A DNA stretch of 64,000 nt. Origin: Streptomyces bluensis (GTDB lineage Bacteria > Actinomycetota > Actinomycetes > Streptomycetales > Streptomycetaceae). Shown in pieces: positions 7,668 to 16,358 of this stretch (positions within the stretch are counted from its first letter, which is position 1; each line of letters opens with the position of its first letter). The stretch spans positions 868,001 through 932,000 of the forward strand of contig NZ_BMVM01000001.1 in NCBI RefSeq assembly GCF_014650715.1, given 5' to 3'. The notes beneath the pieces were generated by a model. That model was not told the DNA's origin. It saw only the letters and a program-made list of their open reading frames with translations, and did no database searches. The translations under genes and the position numbers were made by a program.

Positions 7668-9158
7668 CTAGTCGCAGGTGACGTCCCTGGCCGGGCGCTC
7701 CCCCGTCGCCAGGAAGTGGGACACCGTCCGGTCGCCGCAGGCGTTGCCGCTGTCGAGGTAGGCGCCGTGGCCGGTGGAGTTCACGGTCACCATGACGGCG
7801 CGCCGGCCGAGGGCCTCGCGGAGCTTGAGGGCGCCACTGAGCGGGGTGGCCACATCGCGCCGGTTCTGGACGAGGAGGACGGTGGAAGGGCCACGGTCGG
7901 TGATCCGTGCGGCGGGCTCCTTCGGCGCCCATGGCCAGGCGGCGCAGAGCATGGCGTTCCTCGGCAGGCCCGCCGTCAGCGGGTACGTGGCGCGGCTCTC
8001 GGCGACCCCCTTCTCGTACACGGCCGCCGACCTGGGCCAGGCGATGTCGTTGCAGATGGCCGCTCCGGAGGACAAGCCATTCTGAAGGACGGAGTCGGGC
8101 GGCGTCTGGGGCGCGGGCGGCACGGTGCCCTTCCGGGCGGCCAGGATCATCCGGGCCAGTATGGGGTAGTCGTCGGGGTCGTAGAGGCTGTCCAGCATGG
8201 TCTGGCGCAGTACGTTGCCGTTGAGCTCCTCCGGGTTGGCGCCGGGCCAGGGGATGGGCTCGCGGTCGAGGCGTGCGGCGAGGTGGAGGAAGAGCGGGCG
8301 TACCTCGGCGGCGGTCCGGGCCACGCGGTCGGGATTGCCCGGCTGCGACGCCCACTTGGCGAACTCGGGGAAGGTGTCCTCGACGCCGGTCTCGAAGCCG
8401 GCGAGCCAACCGCGTGCCACCCGGGTGTGGTCGGGATCGTCGTTGCTGTCCAGCACGACGCGGTCGGTGCGGTGCGGGAACAACTCGTTGTAGACGGCGC
8501 CGACGTACGTCCCGTACGAGACTCCCCACGCGGAGATCTTCCGCTCGCCGAGGGCCGCCCGGATGCGGTCGAGGTCCCGGGCCTCGTTGGCGGTGCTGAT
8601 GTGCTGGATCAGCTCACCGCCGTTGCGTGCGCAGGCGTCCGACATGCGCCGTGCGGTGGCCATGTTCTCGGTGACGGAGCCGTCAGGGGCGGGCCAGGGC
8701 CGCGTCTTCGACGGGGCGAGGTCAGCGTGGTCGAAACCGCAGCTGACCGGCGTGGACCGGCCGTACCCGCGGGGATCGAAGCCGATCAGGTCGTAGCTGT
8801 CCCGTACCTCCTGCGGCAGCTTCTGCCCCTTGTCCGAGGGCTGGTTCAGGCTGCCGCCACCGGGGCCGCCCGGGATCAGGAACAGCGCGCCACGGCGCTT
8901 CCCCGGGTTCTCGGCCGGTATACGGGAGAAAGCCACGGTGATCTGCTTGCCCTGCGGGTCGGCGTAGTCCATGGGCACCTCGACGGTCGCGCACTGCTGC
9001 CGCGGATCGAGCCCCGTGCCCTCGCACCGCGTCCAGTCGAGGGACGGCGGCTCGGGGGCGGCGGCCGGCGAGGCCGTCGCGGAGGTGAGGGGCACGGCGA
9101 AGCTCAGGGCAGCGGCGGTGGCGGCCAAAAGCGCGGAGGGTCGCTTGATCTTCGTCAT
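7668..9158 (-). CDS. Secreted alpha/beta hydrolase, TAP-like (tripeptidyl aminopeptidase family)
   Basis: The 496-residue secreted protein has a Sec signal peptide (about residues 1-33). An alpha/beta-hydrolase core follows with the oxyanion region FLIPGGPGGGS and the nucleophile elbow WGVSYGTY (G-x-S-x-G). A C-terminal TAP-like domain carries the acid region DVATPLSGA, the catalytic His in GHGAYLD, and cysteines likely paired in the mature enzyme. The family includes Streptomyces tripeptidyl aminopeptidases and related exopeptidases or esterases. Start 9158 was chosen because the signal peptide begins there, although its ribosome site is weak. Its exact specificity cannot be read from sequence. 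Confidence 0.88.
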   Translation of the reverse strand: MTKIKRPSALLAATAAALSFAVPLTSATASPAAAPEPPSLDWTRCEGTGLDPRQQCATVEVPMDYADPQGKQITVAFSRIPAENPGKRRGALFLIPGGPGGGSLNQPSDKGQKLPQEVRDSYDLIGFDPRGYGRSTPVSCGFDHADLAPSKTRPWPAPDGSVTENMATARRMSDACARNGGELIQHISTANEARDLDRIRAALGERKISAWGVSYGTYVGAVYNELFPHRTDRVVLDSNDDPDHTRVARGWLAGFETGVEDTFPEFAKWASQPGNPDRVARTAAEVRPLFLHLAARLDREPIPWPGANPEELNGNVLRQTMLDSLYDPDDYPILARMILAARKGTVPPAPQTPPDSVLQNGLSSGAAICNDIAWPRSAAVYEKGVAESRATYPLTAGLPRNAMLCAAWPWAPKEPAARITDRGPSTVLLVQNRRDVATPLSGALKLREALGRRAVMVTVNSTGHGAYLDSGNACGDRTVSHFLATGERPARDVTCD

Positions 9159-9242
9159 GGGAACGAGCTTCGCCCGCGCCGCAGGTCGCCGACATCCTGC
9201 CAACCGGCCTCAGTCGACGGGGGTTTACCCCCCAGGGTTCCC

Positions 9243-9989
9243 CTACTCCACAGGCTTCTCCCAGACCGAGACATGCCGGCGGCTCTCGCTGGTGAACGGC
9301 TCGCGCTGCCACCCCTCCCACCGGTCACGCAGCCGCAGCCCGGCGAGTCGCGCCATCAGGTCCAGTTCCGCGGGCCAGACGTACCGGAACGGCCCGGACG
9401 AGTACGAGGCGTGCCCGCCGTCGATCTTGACGTGATGGGAGGTCAGCGCCTGCGTGACGGTGTCGTAGGTGTCGAACCCGAGCCGGGTGGAACTGACCGT
9501 GAACGGCACGGCGTTCTGCCCCGGCGGCAGCCTGCGCAGGTCCGGCACCATCACCTCGATGACGAAGCAGCCGCCGGGCCGCAGATGGTCGGCCACGTTG
9601 CGGAAGCAGTCCACCTGGGCGTCCTGCGTCGTGAGGTTCATGATGGTGTTGAAGACGAGGTACGCGACCGCGAACTCGCCCGGCACACGCGTCGTCGCGA
9701 AGTCGCCGATCGCGACATCGATCGCGTCGCCGCCCGGCTTGGCGCGCAGCCGGGACACCATCGCCCGGGACAGGTCGATGCCGTGCACCGGAACCCCGCG
9801 CCGGCTCAGCGGCAGCGCGATCCGGCCGGTGCCGACGCCCAGTTCGAGCGCCCGTCCGTCGCCGGCGAGCCCGGCGAGCACGTCCACCACCGGTTCCACC
9901 GCCTCGGGCCGGAACATGTCCGCCGACGACTCGTCGTACGTCGCCGCGATGTCTTCTCCGAAGTAGCCGTCCTCGTCCGGTTCCGTCAT
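9243..9989 (-). CDS. Class I SAM-dependent methyltransferase
   Basis: The 248-residue cytoplasmic protein has the Rossmann methyltransferase motifs: motif I ALELGVGTGRIALPL at about residues 49-63, an acidic loop end VHGIDLS, and LRPGGCFVIEV at about 125-135. It matches the common stand-alone actinobacterial class I group of about 240-260 residues. It lies 84 bp beyond the start of the TAP-like hydrolase on the same strand, which may be chance. The methyl acceptor is unknown. Confidence 0.8.
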   Translation of the reverse strand: MTEPDEDGYFGEDIAATYDESSADMFRPEAVEPVVDVLAGLAGDGRALELGVGTGRIALPLSRRGVPVHGIDLSRAMVSRLRAKPGGDAIDVAIGDFATTRVPGEFAVAYLVFNTIMNLTTQDAQVDCFRNVADHLRPGGCFVIEVMVPDLRRLPPGQNAVPFTVSSTRLGFDTYDTVTQALTSHHVKIDGGHASYSSGPFRYVWPAELDLMARLAGLRLRDRWEGWQREPFTSESRRHVSVWEKPVE

Positions 9990-10149
9990 GCCGGGGACCG
10001 TAGCGTCCGTAAAGCAGCCCGCGCACGCGGTTTTCCGGCGGCCGGGGCGGCCATCAGGTCGAGCGTCCCGGACCCTTGACTCCGTACCCGCCAGTAGCGA
10101 TTCTCATCACATTCCTTGTGCGAGTCATGACAACCGAGGGACGTGACCG

Positions 10150-12243
10150 ATGACCACGGTTCGCCGCCCGCACCCCGGGAGCCCGCGCCCCCTGAGCCCC
10201 CACCGCCGACGCAGGCACCTCGCGCTGCTGTCCCTGCTCCTCGTCGTGCTCGCCATGACGCTGGGCCCGGCACCGAGTTCGGCGGCGGCCGGCACCGACT
10301 GGTGGACGCCGGGCGCACGGCCCTCGCCGGACTCCGGGATCAACGTCACGGGTGAGCCCTTCAAGGGCACGAACTCCGCGGGCGAGGTGCGCGGGTTCGT
10401 CGACGCGCACAACCACATCATGGCCAATGAGGCGTTCGGCGGCCGACTCATCTGCGGCAGGCCGTTCGCCGAGACGGGCATCGCGGACGCGCTCAAGGAC
10501 TGCCCCGAGCACTACCCCGACGGTTCGCTCGCGATCTTCGACTACATCACCAAGGGCGGCGACGGCAGGCACGATCCGGTCGGCTGGCCGACGTTCGAGG
10601 ACTGGCCCGCGTACGACTCGATGACCCACCAGCAGAACTACTACGCGTGGATCGAGCGCGCGTGGCGCGGCGGTCAGCGCATCCTGGTCAACGACCTCGT
10701 CACCAACGGCGTGATCTGCTCGGTCTACTTCTTCAAGGACCGCGGCTGCGACGAGATGACGTCCATCCGGCTCCAGGCCAGGCTGACGTACGCCATGCAG
10801 GACTACATCGACAGGCAGTACGGCGGCACGGGCAAGGGCTGGTTCCGGATCGTCACCGACAGCGCGCAGGCCCGCGAGGTCATCGAGCAGGGCAAGCTGG
10901 CCGTCGTCCTCGGCGTCGAGACCTCGGAGCCGTTCGGCTGCAAGCAGGTCCTCGACATCGCGCAGTGCGACAAGGACGACATCGACGCCGGGCTGGACGA
11001 ACTGTACGACCTGGGTGTCCGCAGCATGTTCCTGTGCCACAAGTTCGACAACGCCCTGTGCGGGGTCCGCTTCGACGAGGGCGGACTCGGCACGGCGATC
11101 AACGTCGGCCAGTTCCTGTCCACCGGCACGTTCTGGAAGACGGAGAAGTGCGCCGGTCCGCAGAAGGACAACCCCATCGGCGGTGCCCCGTCCGGGGCCG
11201 AGGAGGACCTGCCGCCGGGCACCGAGGTCCCGGAGTACGACGAGGACGCCCGGTGCAACGTCCGGGGGCTCACCGGTCTCGGTGAGTACGCCGTGCGCGG
11301 CCTGATGCAACGCGGGATGATGCTCGAAATCGACCACATGAGCGTCAAGGCAACCGGCCGGGTCCTCGACATCTTCGAGGCCGAGCAGTACCCGGGCGTG
11401 CTGTCCTCGCACAGCTGGATGGACCTCAACTGGACCGAGCGGGTCTACTCCCTCGGCGGCTTCGTCGCCCAGTACATGAACGGCTCGGAGAAGTTCAGCA
11501 CGGAGGCGAAGCGCACGGACGCGCTGCGCGACAAGTACGGTGTGGGGTACGGCTACGGCACCGACATGAACGGCGTCGGCGGCTGGCCCGCGCCCCGCGG
11601 CACGGGCACCTCGAACCCCGTGAAGTACCCCTTCACCAGCGTCGACGGCGGTGCCGTCCTCGACCGGCAGACCACCGGCCGGCGCACCTGGGACCTCAAC
11701 GCCGACGGCGCCGCACACTACGGTCTCGTGCCGGACTGGATCGAGGACATCCGGCTCGTCGGCGGGCAGGACGTCGTCGACGACCTCTTCCGGGGCGCCG
11801 AGTCCTACCTCGGCACCTGGGGCGCGTCCGAGAGCCACCGGGCCGGGGTCAACCTCGCCAAGGGCCGGTCGGCGACGGCCAGTTCGTCGGAGTCCAACCC
11901 GTTCACCAGTTACGCGCCCGGCCGGGCCGTGGACGGCGACACCGGCACCCGCTGGGCCAGCGACTGGAGCGACGACCAGTGGCTGCGCGTCGACCTCGGG
12001 TCCACGCGGACGGTCCAGCGCGTCACGCTCGACTGGGAGCGGGCGTACGGGGCGTCGTACCGCGTCGAGCTCTCCACTGACGGCACGGCCTGGCAGACGG
12101 CGTGGTCCACGACCTCCGGCGACGGCGGCCTGGACACGGCCCGGTTCAGTGCGACACCGGCCCGGTACGTGCGCGTCCACGGGCTGGACCGCGGCACGGA
12201 CTGGGGCTATTCGCTGCGTGAGGTGGGCGTGTACGGCGGCTGA
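10150..12243 (+). CDS. Secreted dipeptidase-like metal-dependent hydrolase with C-terminal discoidin domain
   Basis: The 697-residue secreted protein has a basic N-terminus and a hydrophobic signal (about residues 20-46). The catalytic part (about 75-550) has the metal site HxH in VDAHNHI, then a later IDHMS, SSHSW and GYGTDMNG. That order resembles membrane dipeptidases (peptidase M19, amidohydrolase fold). The last about 135 residues are an F5/8 type C (discoidin, CBM32-like) beta-sandwich, beginning at NLAKGRSATAS and including DGDTGTRWAS and WLRVDLGS, which usually binds glycans. The ribosome site GAGGGA precedes ATG 10150. It probably acts on a cell-surface or environmental polymer; no substrate can be assigned. 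Confidence 0.8.
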   Translation: MTTVRRPHPGSPRPLSPHRRRRHLALLSLLLVVLAMTLGPAPSSAAAGTDWWTPGARPSPDSGINVTGEPFKGTNSAGEVRGFVDAHNHIMANEAFGGRLICGRPFAETGIADALKDCPEHYPDGSLAIFDYITKGGDGRHDPVGWPTFEDWPAYDSMTHQQNYYAWIERAWRGGQRILVNDLVTNGVICSVYFFKDRGCDEMTSIRLQARLTYAMQDYIDRQYGGTGKGWFRIVTDSAQAREVIEQGKLAVVLGVETSEPFGCKQVLDIAQCDKDDIDAGLDELYDLGVRSMFLCHKFDNALCGVRFDEGGLGTAINVGQFLSTGTFWKTEKCAGPQKDNPIGGAPSGAEEDLPPGTEVPEYDEDARCNVRGLTGLGEYAVRGLMQRGMMLEIDHMSVKATGRVLDIFEAEQYPGVLSSHSWMDLNWTERVYSLGGFVAQYMNGSEKFSTEAKRTDALRDKYGVGYGYGTDMNGVGGWPAPRGTGTSNPVKYPFTSVDGGAVLDRQTTGRRTWDLNADGAAHYGLVPDWIEDIRLVGGQDVVDDLFRGAESYLGTWGASESHRAGVNLAKGRSATASSSESNPFTSYAPGRAVDGDTGTRWASDWSDDQWLRVDLGSTRTVQRVTLDWERAYGASYRVELSTDGTAWQTAWSTTSGDGGLDTARFSATPARYVRVHGLDRGTDWGYSLREVGVYGG

Positions 12244-12268
12244 CCAACGGCGATCACCGACGACCACG

Positions 12269-12871
12269 TCACGGTGGTGAGGGATGCGATCCACGGGCCG
12301 TGGTGGCGATGAGCTGGTCGATCAGGGCGATCAGCACGTCCCGGCACGATCCGCGCTCGCGTGCGTCGCAGAGCAGCACCTGGGCGTCCTCCGGCAGCGC
12401 GAGGGACTCCCTGATCTCCTCGGGCTCGTACGGATGCTCACCGTAGAAACCGTTGACACCGATGACGAACGGGATCTTGCGGCGCTCGAAGAAGTCGATG
12501 GCGGCGAAGCTGGACTCCGGCCGGCGCACGTCGACGAGGACCACCGCGCCGAGGGCGCCGACGGCGAGATCGTTCCACATGAACCAGAACCGCTGCTGCC
12601 CCGGCGTCCCGAACAGGTACAGCACCAGGTCCTGGCTGACGGTGATGCGGCCGAAGTCCAGGGCCACCGTGGTGGCCTTCTTCTCCTCGATGCCGTTGAG
12701 GTCGTCGATGCCGAGGCCCGCGGTGGTCAGCGGCTCCTCGGTGCGCAGCGGGACGATCTCGCTGACCGATCCGACCATGGTCGTCTTGCCGACGCCGAAG
12801 CCCCCGGCGATCAGGATCTTGACCGTGTCGGGTGCCGAGACCTTCTGGAGGGTGGCGTCAGAGCCGGTCAA
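12269..12871 (-). CDS. cvnD: Conservon small GTPase-like ATP/GTP-binding protein (CvnD type)
   Basis: The 200-residue protein has the Ras-like P-loop GGFGVGKTT at about residues 22-30, a switch-type LYLFGTPGQQRFW segment and a VIGVNGF element in place of NKxD. It matches CvnD proteins of Streptomyces conservons, which assemble at the membrane with CvnA-C in a G-protein-coupled-like sensory complex. ATG 12871 overlaps the end of the DUF742 gene by 14 nt, as is usual in these operons. Confidence 0.93.
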   Translation of the reverse strand: MTGSDATLQKVSAPDTVKILIAGGFGVGKTTMVGSVSEIVPLRTEEPLTTAGLGIDDLNGIEEKKATTVALDFGRITVSQDLVLYLFGTPGQQRFWFMWNDLAVGALGAVVLVDVRRPESSFAAIDFFERRKIPFVIGVNGFYGEHPYEPEEIRESLALPEDAQVLLCDARERGSCRDVLIALIDQLIATTARGSHPSPP

Positions 12872-13214
12872 GGCCTTGCCTCACTTTCTGCAGCAGTTCC
12901 AGGTCCAAGGTGCGCGAGACGGCCCGCGGCGGCTGGACGACGATCCGTTCCGCCGCCAGCAGGTCACAGAGCAGGATGCTGACCACGCTCACCGGCAGGT
13001 CGAGTCGCGTGGCGAGCTCCGCCACCACCACCGGTTCCCGGCACAGCCGCAGGATCCGGGTGTGTTCGGGCTGCAGCCGGGCGCCACCGCCGGGCGGCGG
13101 GGGCGCGGCGGTCACCATCGTGATGAGGGTGAAGTCGCCGCGCTCCGGCTGGGTCCGGCCGCCGGTCAGGGTGAATGGCCGGACCAGCCGACCGGCCGTA
13201 TCGCCTCCGCTCAC
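12858..13214 (-). CDS. cvnC: Conservon DUF742 protein (CvnC type)
   Basis: The 118-residue DUF742 protein shows the family's opening RLVRPFTLTGGRT and the winged-helix-like middle VAELATRLDLPVSVVSILLCDL. GTG 13214 was chosen because it follows the CvnB stop by one base and gives the family's usual length; an in-frame ATG at 13265 would add 17 poorly conserved residues and overlap cvnB. Family role: partner that couples the roadblock protein and the GTPase in the conservon complex. Confidence 0.9.
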   Translation of the reverse strand: MSGGDTAGRLVRPFTLTGGRTQPERGDFTLITMVTAAPPPPGGGARLQPEHTRILRLCREPVVVAELATRLDLPVSVVSILLCDLLAAERIVVQPPRAVSRTLDLELLQKVRQGLDRL

Positions 13215-13215
13215 C

Positions 13216-13662
13216 TCACTCGCCGCTGTCCGCCGCGCCGACGGCACCGCCCCGCGGGGCGGCACTGAGGTGCTCGCCGATCTTCTTCACCAGCATGTTC
13301 ATCTGGTACGCCACCACACCGATGTCCGCGCCCTGGCTGGTCAGCACCGCGAGGCTGGCGCCGGGGCCGGCGTTGGTGAGGAGCAGGTAGGAGTTGCCCA
13401 TCTCGATCAGCAACTGGCGCACCGGGCCGCCCCGGAAGTCCATGCTGACGCCCTTGCTGAGGCTCATCAGGCCGGAGGCGGTGGCCGCGAGCCGCTCGGC
13501 GTCGTCCCGGACGAAGGCCGTGGACTTGCTGACGACGAGTCCGTCCTCGGAGAGCACGACGGCGTGGTTCACCTCGGCAACCCGGTCCACCAGTCCGGTG
13601 AGCAGCTGGTCGAGCTGGCTGTGTGTGGCGGGGGTGGGGCGTGTCATTTCTGTGTCCTTCAT
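13216..13662 (-). CDS. cvnB: Conservon roadblock/LC7 protein (CvnB type)
   Basis: The 148-residue protein is a roadblock/LC7 domain (residues about 12-125), recognised by LDQLLTGLVDRVAEVNHAVVL, then DGLVVS and the strand YLLLTNAG. Members act as regulators of the small GTPase in the same operon. Its ATG overlaps the CvnA stop by one base (TGATG). A second in-frame Met at residue 6 is also possible. Confidence 0.92.
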   Translation of the reverse strand: MKDTEMTRPTPATHSQLDQLLTGLVDRVAEVNHAVVLSEDGLVVSKSTAFVRDDAERLAATASGLMSLSKGVSMDFRGGPVRQLLIEMGNSYLLLTNAGPGASLAVLTSQGADIGVVAYQMNMLVKKIGEHLSAAPRGGAVGAADSGE

Positions 13663-16154
13663 CAGCGGTCGGCGTGCGGAGCGGCGGTGAGGGGCGTGCC
13701 TGAGGCGGAGACCTTCTCGTCGGCGCCCTCGGGTGCGGTCTCTTCCGTCCGGTCGTACGTGGTCTCCGCACCGTCGTCACGGGCCTGGAGGGTGCCGCGT
13801 TGGAAGCCGGCCAGTGAGGAGGCCGCGCGCTCCGCGGTGAAGTCGTCGGAGTCGAAGGGATCGTCGTCCTGGACGGGTGAGGTGTCCTCCCGCAGCTCGG
13901 CGGCCAGGCTGGTCTGCGGAACCCGGCGGGGCAGCGGAGCGAGGCCCGCGCGCCGGGACGTGGGCCGCCCGGTCGTGGGCGTGCGGGGCGCGGGCCGTGC
14001 GGTGGCCGCGGCCGGGGTGGCGCCGTTCGTCCGCGCGGGGGCCGCGGCGGGCTGCGGCTCGCGGGCGTGTTCGTGGCCGTGCGCGCCGTCGTCGGGGTTG
14101 TCGGCGGAGGGCCGTTCGGCGGCGGCCGCCTCGTGCACCAGTGCCTTCACCGGGCCGGTGGGCCGGTCGTTCTCGGCCGCCGCGGCGGTGTCCTCGGTGT
14201 CCTTGGCGGGCGCGTCGGCGGACTCGCTCACCACGATGTCGTGCGGGATCAGCACGATCGCCGTGGTGCCGCCGTACGGTGAGGAGCGCAGCGTGACCGC
14301 GATGCCGTGCCGGGTGGCGAGCCGGGCGACCACGAACATGCCGAGCCGGAGGTCGTCGGCCAGCGCGACCACGTCGAACTGCGGCTCCACCGCCAACTGG
14401 GCGTTGAACGCGGCGTAGTCCTCCTCGGACAGGCCGAGGCCGCGGTCCTCGATCTCCACGGCCAGGCCTCTGGCCACCATCGCGGCCCGCACACTCACGG
14501 GGCTGGGGGCGGGCGAGTACGCGGTCGCGTTGTCGATGAGCTCGGCCAGCAGGTGGATGACGTCCGCGACGGCGGGCGGGGCGACGGACACCTCCTCCTC
14601 GGTGTGCACCTCCACGCGCTGGTACTGGGCGACCTCGCCGACGGCGCTGCGCAGGATGTCGATCAGCGCGACCGGCCGCATCCAGGTGCGGCCGGGCCGC
14701 TCACCGCTGATGATGACGAGGTTCTCCTCATAGCGGCGCAACTGGCTCGCGGTGGAGTCGAGTTCGTACAGGCCCTGGAGGACGTCCGGGTCCTGGTGCT
14801 CGCGTTCCAGCTTGTCGAGCTTGCTGAGCTGGAGGTTGACCAGGTTCTGGCTTTGCCGGGCGATGCCCAGGATGACCTTCTGGAAGCCGCGTCGGGTATC
14901 GGCGAGTTCCACCGCGGTGTGCACGGCGGTGCGCTGCGCGGTGTTGAACGCCTGGGCGACCTGGCCGAGTTCGTCCCGGCCGTAGTCGAGCGGCGGGGTG
15001 GCGGACTCCACGTCGACCTTCTCACCGCGGTCGAGGCGCGCGACGACGTCGGGCAGCCGCTCCTCGGCCAGGCTGAGGGTGGCCATGCGCAGTCCGCGCA
15101 GCCGCCGCGACAGGGAGCGGGTGATGCGCCAGGACATCACGGCGCACACCAGCAGGGCGACGAATCCGGCGGCGCTCAGGACGAGGGCCTTGAGGAGGAG
15201 CGCGTCCGCGTCGTCACCGCTGCGTTGCAGCAGAGCGCGGGTCTGCTGCTGGATGAGCTTCGTGTACTCGCCCGCGAGGGCGTCGTACCCGCCGGTCCAC
15301 CTGTTCTGCACCCCGGCGGGCAGAGCCGTCGTGCGGTTGTCGGCGGTGCCCGCCGCGCGGGCCCTGAGGACCTGGTCCTCCATGGACTCCATGGCCTGCC
15401 AGCCCGGGCTCTGCAGAATCCGCTCGGTCTGGGTCTTCAGGCTGCCGTTCAGGGAGGGAACGATCTGGTCCTCGACGAGCCAGCGCCGGGCGCTGACCAG
15501 TTCCGAGAACCGGAGACGTGTCGCGTCGTCCAGGTGCCCGGACGGCCGGGCGAGGGTGAGCAGCGTGTCCTCCTGGGCGACCATCTCCCCGGCCCGTTCC
15601 AGCGCGACGAGCGGGGCGGCCTGGGAGGTCAGGTCGCCGTCGTCGACCTGGGAGAGTTCGTGGAAGGCGGTGATCTGGGTCTCGATGATCGAGGTGAACT
15701 GGTCCAGCGTCTGCTGCGGGGTGATGTCGACGGGCTTGTCCACCTGGTCCCGGTAGTACTCCAGGCTGGCCACCGCACCGAGGACGGAGTTCAGCCGGTC
15801 GCTGATGCGGGAGGGGGCGCTGTCGATCGTGTCCGCCTGACGGACCAGTTTCTCGATCGCCGCGTCCGTCTCCTCCCGCTGCTCGTCGAGTGCGGTCCGG
15901 TCGCCCCGGGGGTTCGCCAGCCACGCGGCCGACAGCCGGCGCTCCCGCTGCAGGGCGAGGGTCGCGTCGGTGCCCATGGCGCCGGTCGCCTTGCTCAGCT
16001 CGGTCTGTTCCCGCAGCCGCTGCCCCTCGGAGAACATCTGAATCGTCGTCACGCTCCACAGGGCCGCGAGGGTGACGCTGGGGATGAGCGCGAGGAGGAT
16101 CAGCGAGAGACGTATGGAGCCGAGACGGCGCCGGGCACCTGTCCGTGAAGGCAT
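13662..16154 (-). CDS. cvnA: Conservon sensor, histidine-kinase-like membrane protein (CvnA type)
   Basis: The 830-residue membrane protein runs: TM1 about residues 14-36, an extracytoplasmic nitrate/nitrite-sensor-like helical domain about 50-300, TM2 about 323-343, a HAMP-like linker, a helical region about 420-480 with no obvious phospho-acceptor H-box, and an HATPase_c domain about 500-650 (ELIDNATAYSP N-box, DRGLGLS G-box). A long disordered Pro/Ala-rich tail makes up the last about 180 residues. It is the first gene of a four-gene operon (A-B-C-D). No cytochrome P450 (cvnE) follows, since cvnD is next to a convergent gene. Confidence 0.93.
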   Translation of the reverse strand: MPSRTGARRRLGSIRLSLILLALIPSVTLAALWSVTTIQMFSEGQRLREQTELSKATGAMGTDATLALQRERRLSAAWLANPRGDRTALDEQREETDAAIEKLVRQADTIDSAPSRISDRLNSVLGAVASLEYYRDQVDKPVDITPQQTLDQFTSIIETQITAFHELSQVDDGDLTSQAAPLVALERAGEMVAQEDTLLTLARPSGHLDDATRLRFSELVSARRWLVEDQIVPSLNGSLKTQTERILQSPGWQAMESMEDQVLRARAAGTADNRTTALPAGVQNRWTGGYDALAGEYTKLIQQQTRALLQRSGDDADALLLKALVLSAAGFVALLVCAVMSWRITRSLSRRLRGLRMATLSLAEERLPDVVARLDRGEKVDVESATPPLDYGRDELGQVAQAFNTAQRTAVHTAVELADTRRGFQKVILGIARQSQNLVNLQLSKLDKLEREHQDPDVLQGLYELDSTASQLRRYEENLVIISGERPGRTWMRPVALIDILRSAVGEVAQYQRVEVHTEEEVSVAPPAVADVIHLLAELIDNATAYSPAPSPVSVRAAMVARGLAVEIEDRGLGLSEEDYAAFNAQLAVEPQFDVVALADDLRLGMFVVARLATRHGIAVTLRSSPYGGTTAIVLIPHDIVVSESADAPAKDTEDTAAAAENDRPTGPVKALVHEAAAAERPSADNPDDGAHGHEHAREPQPAAAPARTNGATPAAATARPAPRTPTTGRPTSRRAGLAPLPRRVPQTSLAAELREDTSPVQDDDPFDSDDFTAERAASSLAGFQRGTLQARDDGAETTYDRTEETAPEGADEKVSASGTPLTAAPHADR

Positions 16155-16358
16155 CGTCGTCCTTGGGCGATTGACGTGATCGGGATGGGTGATCGGGAGA
16201 AACGGTCGGAGAGGGAGGGGCTCAGGGGAGAAGAGCGCGGCGGGTGGCCGCGTGTCCGGTTACGCACAGGAGGTGGCCAGAATGCTATCCGTACACGTGA
16301 TCGCACGCATCGCGAGGGGCCCAAAACGTGGCGCCCCCGTTACCTCACGGAAGCAGGT

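Noticed and set aside
7716..10079. 787-codon plus-strand frame opposite the TAP-like hydrolase and methyltransferase
   Set aside because: The composition is Gly/Arg/Val rich with no family motifs, and it is antisense to two real genes.
10076..10104. TTGACT-N17-GATTCT as a sigma-70-type promoter for the discoidin protein gene
   Set aside because: The -10 match is poor (GATTCT) and no independent evidence supports it, so it is not listed as a feature.
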